DNA of 64,000 nt from Myxococcales bacterium (lineage in GTDB: Bacteria > Myxococcota_A > UBA9160 > UBA4427), in NCBI GenBank assembly GCA_012960035.1, contig DUBZ01000072.1, positions 1 through 64,000 on the forward strand, in the 5' to 3' direction. Below are positions 8,135 to 16,817 of this stretch, piece by piece. The position numbers were made by a program, and so were the translations under genes. How positions within the stretch are numbered: position 1 is the stretch's first letter; each line of letters begins with the position of its first letter. The notes below the pieces were generated by a model. It was not told the origin of the DNA, did no database searches, and saw only the letters and a program-made list of their open reading frames with translations.

Positions 8135-9331
8135 ATGACCCAGTCATCGGAAGCAAACGACCAGGCGAAGAAGTTGCTGGGCGAATCGTGGCGCGACTTT
8201 TGCGACCGTCTCAAAGCGTCGGGCGAAGCGATCCTGGGTGAGGGCTTTCCCGAAGCGGCCGGCGACCGCGCCGAAGGCATGCGCTGGCTTTCGCGCTTGG
8301 TCGTGCACGCAACTCAGATGGAAGTGGAAGCCGGGGACACCCAGCACCCGTTCTTCATCCGATACGAAACTCCGCACAACCAGTGGGGCGGCCCGAACCC
8401 CGACAACGTTTACTTGCGCGCCAACATCGACCCGAGTTGTACCTATCGCATCTGGGCCAACGTAAAAGGCATGCGCCAGGCCATCTTCTCATTGAACGAA
8501 GGTGAGATGCAGTTGGGCGAATACGGCGTCTTCGGCGAATGTTCGCTCGATGAACTCGACGTCGGGCCGAACGGTGAGCTTTCCATCATCCTTTCCCCCG
8601 ACGAACAGCCGAGCAATTGGATGCAAACCGATCCGCGCGGTCGGCTGTTTACCATTCGCATCTATCAGAGTGACTGGGAACGCGACACCGCTCCGCCCTT
8701 TCACATTGAGCGCGTCGGCGCGGAGGGGATTTCGCGACCCGCCCCGACGCCGGAATTCGTGAGTCGTGCACTTGACCGCTCGGCGAACTGGATCGAAAAA
8801 ACCGCAGTTTATTGGAACGCCTATACGGAACGCGGTTGGGACCACGCGACGCCGAACGCGGTTGGCAAAGCGGGCGCGGCCAAGGGCGGCGCGGACAACA
8901 TCCTTTATGGCAGTTGTTTTTGGCAGCTTGCCCCCGAACAAGCTCTCGTGCTCGAATGCGATCGACCCGACGCCGACTATTGGGGCTTCACGATTCACAC
9001 GATGGGGTGGCTCGAAAGCGCAGACTTCGCGGACAGACAGACAAGCTTGAGTGGGCATCAAATGCACTTCGACCGCGACGATCGTATGCGCGTCGTACTC
9101 GCTCATCGCGACCCCGGCGTTCCGAACTGGATCGACATCGGCGGGCGAGAACGCGGCCTGCTGGTCTATCGCTGGGTATGGGCGCGCAACAACCCCATGC
9201 CCGAGGCGAAGGTGGTTGACATCGATGAAGTGCGGTCGTGCGTCCCGGGAGATCATCCGGTGATCGACGATGCCGCGCGCCGCAAGTCGATATCACACCG
9301 TCGTGAAGTCACGTGGAACCGGTTTTTGTAG
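8135..9331 (+). CDS. DUF1214 domain protein (copy 2)
   Basis: About 398 residues. I prefer the ATG at 8135 (MTQSSEAND), preceded by AGGACGAGG; an ATG at 8120 is in frame but poorly placed. The N-terminus (WRDFCDRLKASGEAIL...DRAEGMRWLSRLV) and the C-terminal DUF1214 core (APEQALVLECDRPDADYWGF, then HRDPGVPNWIDIGG) align well by eye with copy 1 at 3207. No signal peptide. The next gene, a sulfotransferase, starts 25 bases downstream, so the two are likely one operon. The paired occurrence of the same two families on both sides of the selenoprotein suggests they work on the same kind of substrate; what it is cannot be seen. Confidence 0.85.
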   Translation: MTQSSEANDQAKKLLGESWRDFCDRLKASGEAILGEGFPEAAGDRAEGMRWLSRLVVHATQMEVEAGDTQHPFFIRYETPHNQWGGPNPDNVYLRANIDPSCTYRIWANVKGMRQAIFSLNEGEMQLGEYGVFGECSLDELDVGPNGELSIILSPDEQPSNWMQTDPRGRLFTIRIYQSDWERDTAPPFHIERVGAEGISRPAPTPEFVSRALDRSANWIEKTAVYWNAYTERGWDHATPNAVGKAGAAKGGADNILYGSCFWQLAPEQALVLECDRPDADYWGFTIHTMGWLESADFADRQTSLSGHQMHFDRDDRMRVVLAHRDPGVPNWIDIGGRERGLLVYRWVWARNNPMPEAKVVDIDEVRSCVPGDHPVIDDAARRKSISHRREVTWNRFL

Positions 9332-9356
9332 TGGGCACTGCGGCGAGGAATGAACT

Positions 9357-10586
9357 TTGAACTGGCAACCGCCCCCGCGCCCCGAATGGGCCGCGCGCAT
9401 GATCGAGCACGGCAACGCGCTCGGGGGAGCACAGCACCTCGTTTCGCTCGACGGCGAAGACCTGATTCGTGCGGCAACGACCACGACTGGGCTCACGGAC
9501 TTTGGCGGGGAAGACTGGCGACAACACTTCGACATCTTCGTTCGCGCCCTCGAAGAAGAATCGAACCTCCACCTCGTCGGTCGCATCCTCGTGCGCACGG
9601 AAATCGTTCGTGCGCTGACGAACCGACTGAAACTCGCCGCGCTTTGGAGCGAGCGGCCCAGCATCCTTGCCGACAACGTTGAGGCGCCGGTATTTATTAT
9701 TGGAAGTCCGCGATCGGGGACTTCGATCCTCCACGAACTCATGGCCCAAGACCCGGCGAGTCGAGTGCCATTCATGTGGGAAATGAATCATCCCGTCGAA
9801 GCGCTTGCGGGCGAAGACGTCGCTGAGTCCGCGGACATGCTGCAGAAGTTCTGGCACAACCTTCAGCCCGAATACGAAACCATGCACGCGAATTCGGGCT
9901 ATCTCCCGAATGAATGCATCTTCATCACCTTGCACGAGTTTCTCTCGGATCATTGGGGCGGCAACCACAACGTCCCGAGTTACGACCGCTACCTGCAGAA
10001 GGCTGACCAGCGCCCGGCGTATCGCTACCACAAAGAGTTCTTGAAGACGTTGCAACAGCGCGGGGCAAGCAAGCGCTGGCTCCTAAAAGCGCCGAGCCAT
10101 ATTTTCCAACTCCAGGCCCTCTTTGACGTCTATCCCGACGCGCGTGTCGTCCGCACGCATCGCGACCCCCTAAAGACGCTCGCTTCATCACTGAGCCTGA
10201 TGGGCACGCTGAAATGGATGCGGTGCAACGAAGTCGACATGTCAAAGGTTCCCGGACAGCTGGCATTTGGTTACGCCTACGTGTACCAACGAGAGATGGA
10301 ACAGCGCGCGAGTGGTGCGCTTCCCGACGCGCAGTTCATCGACGTGCAGTTCGAAGACATCGTCCAAGAGCCGGTTGCGACGATCGAAGGCGTATACGCA
10401 AAACTCGGATGGCCCATCGACGATACGGTACGAACGGGCATCGGCGACTACGCGAAAAATAAACCGAAAGGGTCGCGCGGGGCGCATGCCTATTCACTCG
10501 CGGAATCGGGCCTGGACGCCGACGCCGAACGAGAGCGGTATCGCTTCTACATGGAGCGCTACGGCATCAAGGGCGAGGGAAGCTAA
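9357..10586 (+). CDS. Sulfotransferase family protein (copy 2)
   Basis: 409 residues, started at a TTG at 9357 that follows GAGGA; no ATG is available in frame nearby. The PAPS loop is FIIGSPRSGTSILHELM (about residues 113-129) and the 3'-phosphate motif is RVVRTHRDPLKTLASSL. The protein has the same long N-terminal helical part and the same C-terminal ending style (fourth helix with YxxERYG) as copy 1 at 4367. It probably transfers sulfate from PAPS, with unknown acceptor. It is the distal gene of the DUF1214-sulfotransferase pair. Confidence 0.85.
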   Translation: MNWQPPPRPEWAARMIEHGNALGGAQHLVSLDGEDLIRAATTTTGLTDFGGEDWRQHFDIFVRALEEESNLHLVGRILVRTEIVRALTNRLKLAALWSERPSILADNVEAPVFIIGSPRSGTSILHELMAQDPASRVPFMWEMNHPVEALAGEDVAESADMLQKFWHNLQPEYETMHANSGYLPNECIFITLHEFLSDHWGGNHNVPSYDRYLQKADQRPAYRYHKEFLKTLQQRGASKRWLLKAPSHIFQLQALFDVYPDARVVRTHRDPLKTLASSLSLMGTLKWMRCNEVDMSKVPGQLAFGYAYVYQREMEQRASGALPDAQFIDVQFEDIVQEPVATIEGVYAKLGWPIDDTVRTGIGDYAKNKPKGSRGAHAYSLAESGLDADAERERYRFYMERYGIKGEGS

Positions 10587-10697
10587 GCGCAAGAGGTTTT
10601 GGGGCGGTTCTCGCGTCAGCTGACGTCGGGTTTACCATGACGCCGTTCGATCGGCGGCATCCGCATGCGGGGCGGTTCAGTGTTGAAGCGAGTTGGG

Positions 10698-11729
10698 CTA
10701 CTGGCGTTTGGGCTCGCCGTCCTGTGATTCAACCGAATCAGCAGATGTTTGCATCGTCTTGCTCACCGCTAACAATCCCAGATCCCCGATCATGCACTTC
10801 ACGCTACCGCCGCCCTTCTTCAGGAACTCGCTCACATTGACGGTGACGGGCGTAACGTCGCGCTCCCGAATCTGCGCGAGCAAGTTTTCCGACACGCCTT
10901 CGGGCAAAATCAAGAAGCAGTCGCCGTTTCGTTCGTAGGTGAAGGAGTTGGCGGCGTAGTAGCGAGCGTCCTTCTCGGATAGTTCGATGATGTGATCGCC
11001 GAAGTGGCTTTCGAGTTTGCCCATGTCTGCGGGTGCGATTGCATCGCGGTAGACGAGTAGCTCGCGCCGCTGAGGCCCGAACGCGCAAAGAGCGGTGTCA
11101 CCGTGGTAGTGCGCTTCGAGTACGAGGCCCACTTTCATGATCGGGACAGGCGCGATTTTTCTCGCAAGGAGCGGTTCGATGCGTTCATCGGTTCGAAAAC
11201 CATAGACGCGCTTCCAAGGGGGGATGCCCAGTGTTGGCACGAATCGCTGCTTTTCCAACGTGCCGTACGTAAACAAGTAGACATCGCCGGCGGGGAAGAA
11301 ATCGGCCTCGCCTTCGAAACGGTACTGCTCGTCTATTTCGATGACATAGAAACCGTTGGTTTCGAGCAACTTCTTGTAGTGCGCCTTCTCACCGGCGCGG
11401 GTGGGGAGCAGGTTCGAAAGAGTGAAGACCTTTGAACTCACCGAGTCGGCGTGGTCTACGTCGCTTTGGCATCCCGCGTTCGCGGGGTACACGAGCCCCG
11501 GGTTTTCTTCAGCGGGCGGCACCACGATGACGCGAATGTCGAGGTCTTCAAGGGTGTGTTTGAGCACGTCCCATTGTTTGATGGCGAGTTCGCGGTTGAC
11601 GGTTCGCTTGCGTCCCCAACGTGTCCGGGTGTGGGGGTTTGCGCCGCCCTGCACGCTGAAGTGACTCGGGTCGCCCATCAAGACCGTGCGTTGGAAGTCG
11701 CAGGGCTCGTTTTCGTTTTGGATCTTCAA
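10698..11729 (-). CDS. Amidinotransferase-fold guanidino hydrolase, candidate AstB replacement
   Basis: 343 residues, TTG start at 11729 with AGGA inside the end of astD. The fold is that of dimethylargininase, arginine deiminase and AstB. Likely active-site positions are Glu/Asp in FEGEADFFPAGD (139-149), His in EAHYHGDT (about 207-209) and the nucleophile Cys312 in GGGSVKCMIGD. At the position where deiminases carry an Asp, this protein has Asn84 in YPANAG; AstB has the comparable TANAAT. That resemblance and its place directly after astD suggest N-succinylarginine dihydrolase or arginine dihydrolase chemistry. AstB itself is about 440 residues, so this is a different branch. Function is inferred; dimethylargininase remains possible. 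Confidence 0.6.
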   Translation of the reverse strand: MKIQNENEPCDFQRTVLMGDPSHFSVQGGANPHTRTRWGRKRTVNRELAIKQWDVLKHTLEDLDIRVIVVPPAEENPGLVYPANAGCQSDVDHADSVSSKVFTLSNLLPTRAGEKAHYKKLLETNGFYVIEIDEQYRFEGEADFFPAGDVYLFTYGTLEKQRFVPTLGIPPWKRVYGFRTDERIEPLLARKIAPVPIMKVGLVLEAHYHGDTALCAFGPQRRELLVYRDAIAPADMGKLESHFGDHIIELSEKDARYYAANSFTYERNGDCFLILPEGVSENLLAQIRERDVTPVTVNVSEFLKKGGGSVKCMIGDLGLLAVSKTMQTSADSVESQDGEPKRQ

Positions 11730-11738
11730 CTACGCGTC

Positions 11739-13160
11739 CTATGGTCGAGGAAAACCGGGGGGAAGCGTTGCGGGGTCGAAACCGCCTTCGCTTTCGATAT
11801 GGGCCTGCGCGTAGGTTGTATAAAGCGAAGCCGAGATGCCAGCGGGTTTGTCGTTCCCGCTCTTGCCGAGGCCGCCAAAGGGAAGCTTGCCACTCGCGCC
11901 CGTCGTTCCCTTGTTCCAGTTCAAGATGCCGGTGCGAATTCGCCCCATCGCGACTTCGTACTTGCGCCGGTCGCTTGTAAACACGCTCGCTGCCAAGCCA
12001 TAGTCAGAATTATTGACTGCAGAAATGGCATGGTCGAGGTCAGTGATGGGATAGAGCGCGGCTTCGGGGCCAAAGATTTCTTCTCGCTGGTAGGGGTGGT
12101 GCTGGGTCGTGGTGGCAAAGCGCATGAGTCCGGGGGCGACGTAGGGCGACGGCCGATCGATCACGCCATCCAAGATTCGTTCGCCTCCACTTTCTTTCGA
12201 GAGCTCGCGAAAGTGCGCCACCTTATCCGCCGCATCATGCGAGATCAACGGACCCATGAACACGCCGTCATCAAGTGGGTGGCCGATACGAATTTGTTTC
12301 AGCGTCGCAGCGAGTCGCTCTGTAAAACCATCGATCAGGTTCTCGTGGACGAAGATGCGAGACGTACAGGTGCATCGCTGCCCTGTGCTGACGGCGATGG
12401 AGAGCGCAGTCTCTGCCACGGAGAGATCGAGTTCCGCGTCGTTCATTACAACGACAGCGTTCTTTCCCCCCATCTCGAGTGCGAGGATCTTATGCGGCTG
12501 ATCGAGCACGCTTTCGGCGAGCACTCGGCCCACGGAAGAAGAACCGGTGAACAAGATCCCGTCCACTGCCTCCGCACTCGCCAACGCCTTGCCGGTCTCA
12601 ACACCACCTTGCACGACTTCGAAAACACCGTCGGGCAGGCCCGCCTCTTCCCACAGTCGGGCCATGAAGGCGCCGCAGGCAGGCGTTAAGTCGCTGGGTT
12701 TGAACACCACGGTATTGCCCGTCGCAAGCGCGGGAACGATGTGGCCGTTGGGCAAGTGCGCGGGAAAGTTGAAGGGTCCGTAAACGGCGAGAACACCGCG
12801 AGGGTGATGCGTTGCCCGGGCGCCGCCGCCCACGTCTTGGGTCGCGACGAGTTCCATCCCCGCGCCAAGACTGACATCGACTTTGGCTCCGACGAGTTTC
12901 GACTCACCCGTTGCGTCCCACATCGCCTTGCCCGATTCCATCGCGATCAGGCGCGCATATTCGGGCGCGTGCTCGTTTGCGAGGTCACGGAAGCGTCGAA
13001 GGATCGTGGCGCGTTTTTCGAAGCCAGCGTCTCGCCAGTCGGGGAAGGCGCGGCGTGCGCGCTCAACCGCTGCGGCAACATCCTCGGCATCCGCGACCGG
13101 GAAGCGGCCGAGTTCCAGTTCCGGTTCTGCAGGAGAAGTACTGATCAGTAGGTCGGTCAT
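11739..13160 (-). CDS. astD: N-succinylglutamate 5-semialdehyde dehydrogenase
   Basis: 473 residues. An aldehyde dehydrogenase with general-base Glu in LALEMGGKNAV and nucleophile Cys in STGQRCTCTSRIF. The NAD-binding segment reads FTGSSSVGRVLAE, and GPFNFPAHLPNGHIVPAL is typical of AstD, which oxidises N-succinylglutamate semialdehyde to N-succinylglutamate in arginine breakdown. The length is close to that of E. coli AstD (492). It is 38 bases after astA and 9 bases before the amidinotransferase gene, all minus strand. Identification leans on both sequence and neighbours, since AstD is close to other aldehyde dehydrogenases. Confidence 0.85.
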   Translation of the reverse strand: MTDLLISTSPAEPELELGRFPVADAEDVAAAVERARRAFPDWRDAGFEKRATILRRFRDLANEHAPEYARLIAMESGKAMWDATGESKLVGAKVDVSLGAGMELVATQDVGGGARATHHPRGVLAVYGPFNFPAHLPNGHIVPALATGNTVVFKPSDLTPACGAFMARLWEEAGLPDGVFEVVQGGVETGKALASAEAVDGILFTGSSSVGRVLAESVLDQPHKILALEMGGKNAVVVMNDAELDLSVAETALSIAVSTGQRCTCTSRIFVHENLIDGFTERLAATLKQIRIGHPLDDGVFMGPLISHDAADKVAHFRELSKESGGERILDGVIDRPSPYVAPGLMRFATTTQHHPYQREEIFGPEAALYPITDLDHAISAVNNSDYGLAASVFTSDRRKYEVAMGRIRTGILNWNKGTTGASGKLPFGGLGKSGNDKPAGISASLYTTYAQAHIESEGGFDPATLPPGFPRP

Positions 13161-13198
13161 CGGAAATCTCGTCGTTGCAGTTGGGTGGCATGGTCGTG

Positions 13199-14224
13199 CT
13201 ACGGAAGCGGCGTGACGGTGACGCGTTCACCGGCCGCAACACCGAGGGCTTCGCGGCACCGCTTCGTCACCACTGGCGTTCCGCACTCTTCAATCGAGAC
13301 GACCGTCGCACGGAACCCGCGCCCCGTTTCCGTTGAAAGCAAAGCGAGCGGCCCCATCATGTCGTGACTGTCTTCGTTGCAAGCACTGGGGAGCACCAGT
13401 TCGCGTCGCTCGCGAACCGAAGTGATCGCGTCGCGTGCGGCGCCGTAGTAAGGGCCGCCATCAAATGGGTCCACTTGATTGAGGTAGCGGAAACCAACCT
13501 TCTCAAGGATGCGGACCGCGGCCTTGGCGGTTTCGTTCGGCATGCCGATCGTCTGCTGAACGCTTTCGGGAAAGAGCGTGGCGTAGACCGGGTCGCGCGG
13601 GAAAAGGTCGGCGATAAATTGTTTGTTGCGCGCCGAACGATGGTCGGCCTCGCGATATTCGAGCCCGGTAAAGCGTCGGCCGAACGCATCCCAAAGCAAG
13701 TTGCCGCCCGACTCTTTGAACGGGCTCAGCATCTCGGCTGTGATCTCCCGTTGAAAGCGGTCGGGGTGCATCGACATGTAGGCAAAGCGAACAATCGAAA
13801 GCGCCTTGCCGCACATCTGCGGGTGTCGGCGATACGACGGCTCAAGAATCAAGCCTCCGATTTCGGTCGGGCCATCTTCGGTCGAGCGCAGACGGAGTTT
13901 CGTGTGCACGAAGCGCTTGTCGAGTTCGTCGCTGCGTCGTTCTTCGCTCGACACTTCGAACCAGTAATAGGGATGACCCGGCACGCCGTGCTTCGCCATC
14001 ACCATCGAAGTGCCGACGACGCGCTGCGCTTCGGCGTCTTCCATCACGAAGAGGTAAACGCCGCATTCATCGCTAGCGAGTTGCTGGCCGAATGAGCGTT
14101 TCGAAAGCGCGATGCGCTGGCTCAAGAACGTTGGGTCGCGGGGCAAGTTCATCGAATCGAGTCCGCCTGCGAGTTCGAGCAGGTCATCCAAGTCTTCGGT
14201 CGCGACGGGGCGCAGGATCATCAT
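13199..14224 (-). CDS. astA: Arginine N-succinyltransferase
   Basis: 341 residues, near the usual AstA length of about 344. It starts at an ATG (14224) that overlaps the TGA of the preceding aminotransferase gene, so translation is probably coupled. Typical AstA stretches include MILRPVATEDLDDLLELA, GLILEPSYRRHPQMCGKALS and LLWDAFGRRFTGLEYREAD, then the KVGFRYLNQVDPFDGGP region. The enzyme adds succinyl from succinyl-CoA to the alpha-amino group of arginine, the first step of the AST pathway. The longer open frame up to 14458 only overlaps the upstream gene and is not used. Confidence 0.9.
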   Translation of the reverse strand: MMILRPVATEDLDDLLELAGGLDSMNLPRDPTFLSQRIALSKRSFGQQLASDECGVYLFVMEDAEAQRVVGTSMVMAKHGVPGHPYYWFEVSSEERRSDELDKRFVHTKLRLRSTEDGPTEIGGLILEPSYRRHPQMCGKALSIVRFAYMSMHPDRFQREITAEMLSPFKESGGNLLWDAFGRRFTGLEYREADHRSARNKQFIADLFPRDPVYATLFPESVQQTIGMPNETAKAAVRILEKVGFRYLNQVDPFDGGPYYGAARDAITSVRERRELVLPSACNEDSHDMMGPLALLSTETGRGFRATVVSIEECGTPVVTKRCREALGVAAGERVTVTPLP

Positions 14225-15660
14225 GGCAAGCCGAACTCCTCGCGCACATGGGCGAGCGACTTTTCGAGGACTGAGAACGCAGCTTCGAGTTCTTCGTCCG
14301 TCGTATTTACTGGGGGAAGCATGCGGATCTTGCCGGGGTTCGAGCCTGCGGAAAGCAGGATCAACCCTTCGTTGAACGCGGTATCGACCACCGCCTTCAC
14401 TATTTCGGGCGCGCCGTTCCAAGGGACGAACGCCTGCATGGCACCCGTACCGACGCACGGACCAATTGCCTTGGGCATTCGCTTGGCGAGCGACCGGAAG
14501 CGTCGGCCAATGCGACCGCCGAGCAGCACGATGCGTCCTTCTTCACCGAGGTAGCCTTCGCTCTCGAGTCGTTCGATGATGCGCGTGCCGACCGCCATGC
14601 CCACAGTACTGCCGGCATACGTTCCTGCGACGAGTCCCGCGCGCGGGCTGTAGTCCTTTGTGAAGATCGTCGCGCTTCCCTGCAAGAGCTTGCCCGCGGT
14701 CGCGATGTCGACGTAGTCGTCGAGTTCAAGCGTGCGGAAGGCAAAGAGTTCGCCTGTGCGAACGAAGGTCTGAACTTCATCGACCCAAACTGCGATGCCG
14801 GCTTCTTTGCACAGTCCCATTACCGCGACAAAGAACTCTCGCGGTGCGGTGCGGAACCCGCCTTCGCCTTGAATGATCTCGGCACAAAGGCCCGCGATCT
14901 GCCCGGGGAAGCGCTTGAGGTGGCCTTCCAATATTTGCAGCGTCTGGTCAGTCGAGTTCGGATCGTCGGGGTTATAGAACGGGATGTGGAGCACGTTGCC
15001 GGTGAGAGGGAGCCCGTCGCGGAAGGCAGGCCGATCGGTCAACTCCGCCATCGCCATTGTGCGTCCGTGAAAGCCGCCTTCGAAGACAACGATCTTGTCT
15101 GCGGGCGCGTGCTTTTGAAAGATCATCTTGAGCGCGTTCTCGTTTGCGACCGCTCCCGAGAGCGAAAGCCAAACATGCTTCATGCGTTCGCCCGCGTGTC
15201 GAAGCAATGCGCGCGAAATGCGAAGCTCTTCGGGCCCAGGCATCAAGTGACCCTGAAAAACAGAATCACTCGCTGCGGCGACGACCGCGGTTTCGAGTAG
15301 GTCCGGGTCGTTATGACCGAAGGCATAGACCCCGATCCCGCCAATGAAGTCGAGCTTCATCGTGCCGTCTGCCATCCACACGCGAGCACCTTTGCCTGCG
15401 CCCGACGTGAGCATGGGCATCATGAGCGGGCGACCCCGCATGCGTTCGAGTTCTCGAATGCACTTGTCGTAGGACTTCGCGCTGAGGGTACGATTCGCAC
15501 TTTCGTGTTGAACCGCCGCGACAAGCGCGCGCGCGGCTTCGCGCACGGGCTCGGCTTCTACCAGAGAATCGATCGGAGACAGCGTTTTCTTTCGGGCCAT
15601 GTCCCGGGTTTTATCGGCGAACTCAGCTTCGGCCTTGCGTGCGTTCGAGAACAACAACAT
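14221..15660 (-). CDS. Class III PLP aminotransferase, AstC-like role
   Basis: 479 residues. The PLP-binding Lys is in DIATAGKLLQGSATIF, the Asp in VWVDEVQTF, and the substrate/PLP region in EGGFHGRTMAMAEL. It is about 70 residues longer than E. coli AstC (406), with an N-terminal extension (NARKAEAEFADKTRD...), and resembles the lysine/ornithine aminotransferase group of class III. As first gene of an operon with astA and astD, the expected job is transamination of N2-succinylornithine to N-succinylglutamate semialdehyde. That specificity is inferred from neighbours. An internal ATG at 15600 (MARKKTLSP) is an alternative start. Confidence 0.75.
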   Translation of the reverse strand: MLLFSNARKAEAEFADKTRDMARKKTLSPIDSLVEAEPVREAARALVAAVQHESANRTLSAKSYDKCIRELERMRGRPLMMPMLTSGAGKGARVWMADGTMKLDFIGGIGVYAFGHNDPDLLETAVVAAASDSVFQGHLMPGPEELRISRALLRHAGERMKHVWLSLSGAVANENALKMIFQKHAPADKIVVFEGGFHGRTMAMAELTDRPAFRDGLPLTGNVLHIPFYNPDDPNSTDQTLQILEGHLKRFPGQIAGLCAEIIQGEGGFRTAPREFFVAVMGLCKEAGIAVWVDEVQTFVRTGELFAFRTLELDDYVDIATAGKLLQGSATIFTKDYSPRAGLVAGTYAGSTVGMAVGTRIIERLESEGYLGEEGRIVLLGGRIGRRFRSLAKRMPKAIGPCVGTGAMQAFVPWNGAPEIVKAVVDTAFNEGLILLSAGSNPGKIRMLPPVNTTDEELEAAFSVLEKSLAHVREEFGLP

Positions 15661-15901
15661 TTGCCTGCGCGCTTCCCCTGGACTTGCCGGTTTATGAACC
15701 CTCGCTGCGCACGGGGGTCATGGGACAATCACCTCAGCGGCGATTCGGCCGTCTGGTTTTGAGAACTTTCTATGTGTAGAAGTAGGTACCGATCAGCATT
15801 GTGATTGGAAACCGCTTCGATTCTCCGATAAGAAGGGGCCCCAGTTGCAGACTTGTGGTGTCAATTGAGGCAGGGTTCGCCCCGAAGTCCGGAGAGTAAG
15901 T

Positions 15902-16795
15902 TTGGCAATTCGACGAAAAAGAGCAGCCGCGAAGAAGAAGACGCCGCGCAAGTCGCGGAAGAAAGGCGGGCTCGCCAAGGCGCTCGCTCGTGGCCGCGCC
16001 AAACGACTGGCGAAGAGCCAAGGCGAGTTGCCTCCGCTTTCGATTTTCACCGCGGAAGGTACGGACCCTGGTGCGCGGCTTGGCCAGGAAACGACGGTTG
16101 CAACGTATAACGTTCACCGCTGGACCGGGGTGAATGGCCGTGGTGCTCCCGACCCTGCACGCGCGGGGTTCGTGATCAGCGAACTCGATGCTGACGTCAT
16201 CGCACTGCAGGAAGTACTGCGCCCGACGGGTGCCGATGATCCCCTCGAAGCGCTTTGCAGCGCGCTGAAACTGAACTTTGTTTTCGCAACGACCCGGGTC
16301 CACAAACGCGGTGAACTCGGCAACGCGATTCTCTCGCGCTTCCCGATCGAAAGTTGTTCGGTGCTCGACATCTCCCATTCTCGTATCGAAAAGCGAGGCG
16401 TGCTTGCGGCGCACTTCGGCGACGCCGATTGCAGCTTGACTGCGATCGCCACACACCTTTCGCTGGTTGACCGGACGCGCACGCGCCAGGTCCGATCGCT
16501 CCTGCATCACCCCGAACTCAACGCCGGCACGTCCGTCTTGCTGGGCGACATGAATGCGTGGCGAAAATGCAAAGCGACTCGAACCCTCGACGACGAGTTT
16601 TCGCGCCACGACAACCACAACTGGCCCGCGTCCTTTCCTGCGCCACGACCCGTGCTCGCCCTCGACCGCATCTATTCGATGAACGCCGAAGTGAAGGAAG
16701 TGTATTCCCACAACACACCTTCGGCGCGCCGCGCGTCGGACCACCTGCCCGTCGTCGCACGGGTGAAACTGCCGCTTCGCATCACCGCCGGTTAA
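15902..16795 (+). CDS. Endonuclease/exonuclease/phosphatase (EEP) family protein
   Basis: 297 residues from a TTG preceded by GGAGAG. The first 45 residues are extremely rich in Lys and Arg (RRKRAAAKKKTPRKSRKKGG), which suggests nucleic-acid or membrane phospholipid contact. The rest is an EEP domain: TYNVHRWTG, the metal-binding Glu in DVIALQEVL, the His in ATHLSL, the GDMNAW motif and the final SDHLPVVA with Asp-His. EEP enzymes cleave phosphodiesters in DNA, RNA, lipids or small molecules. The closest style is that of short bacterial EEP phosphodiesterases. No operon partner; convergent with the MATE gene. Confidence 0.8.
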   Translation: MAIRRKRAAAKKKTPRKSRKKGGLAKALARGRAKRLAKSQGELPPLSIFTAEGTDPGARLGQETTVATYNVHRWTGVNGRGAPDPARAGFVISELDADVIALQEVLRPTGADDPLEALCSALKLNFVFATTRVHKRGELGNAILSRFPIESCSVLDISHSRIEKRGVLAAHFGDADCSLTAIATHLSLVDRTRTRQVRSLLHHPELNAGTSVLLGDMNAWRKCKATRTLDDEFSRHDNHNWPASFPAPRPVLALDRIYSMNAEVKEVYSHNTPSARRASDHLPVVARVKLPLRITAG

Positions 16796-16817
16796 ACGCG
16801 CCGAAGCGCCCCGCCTG

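Noticed and set aside
10614-10625. Palindrome CGTCAGCTGACG between convergent genes
   Set aside because: Only 12 bp with no loop and no T-run; could be chance and gives no support for a terminator or operator.
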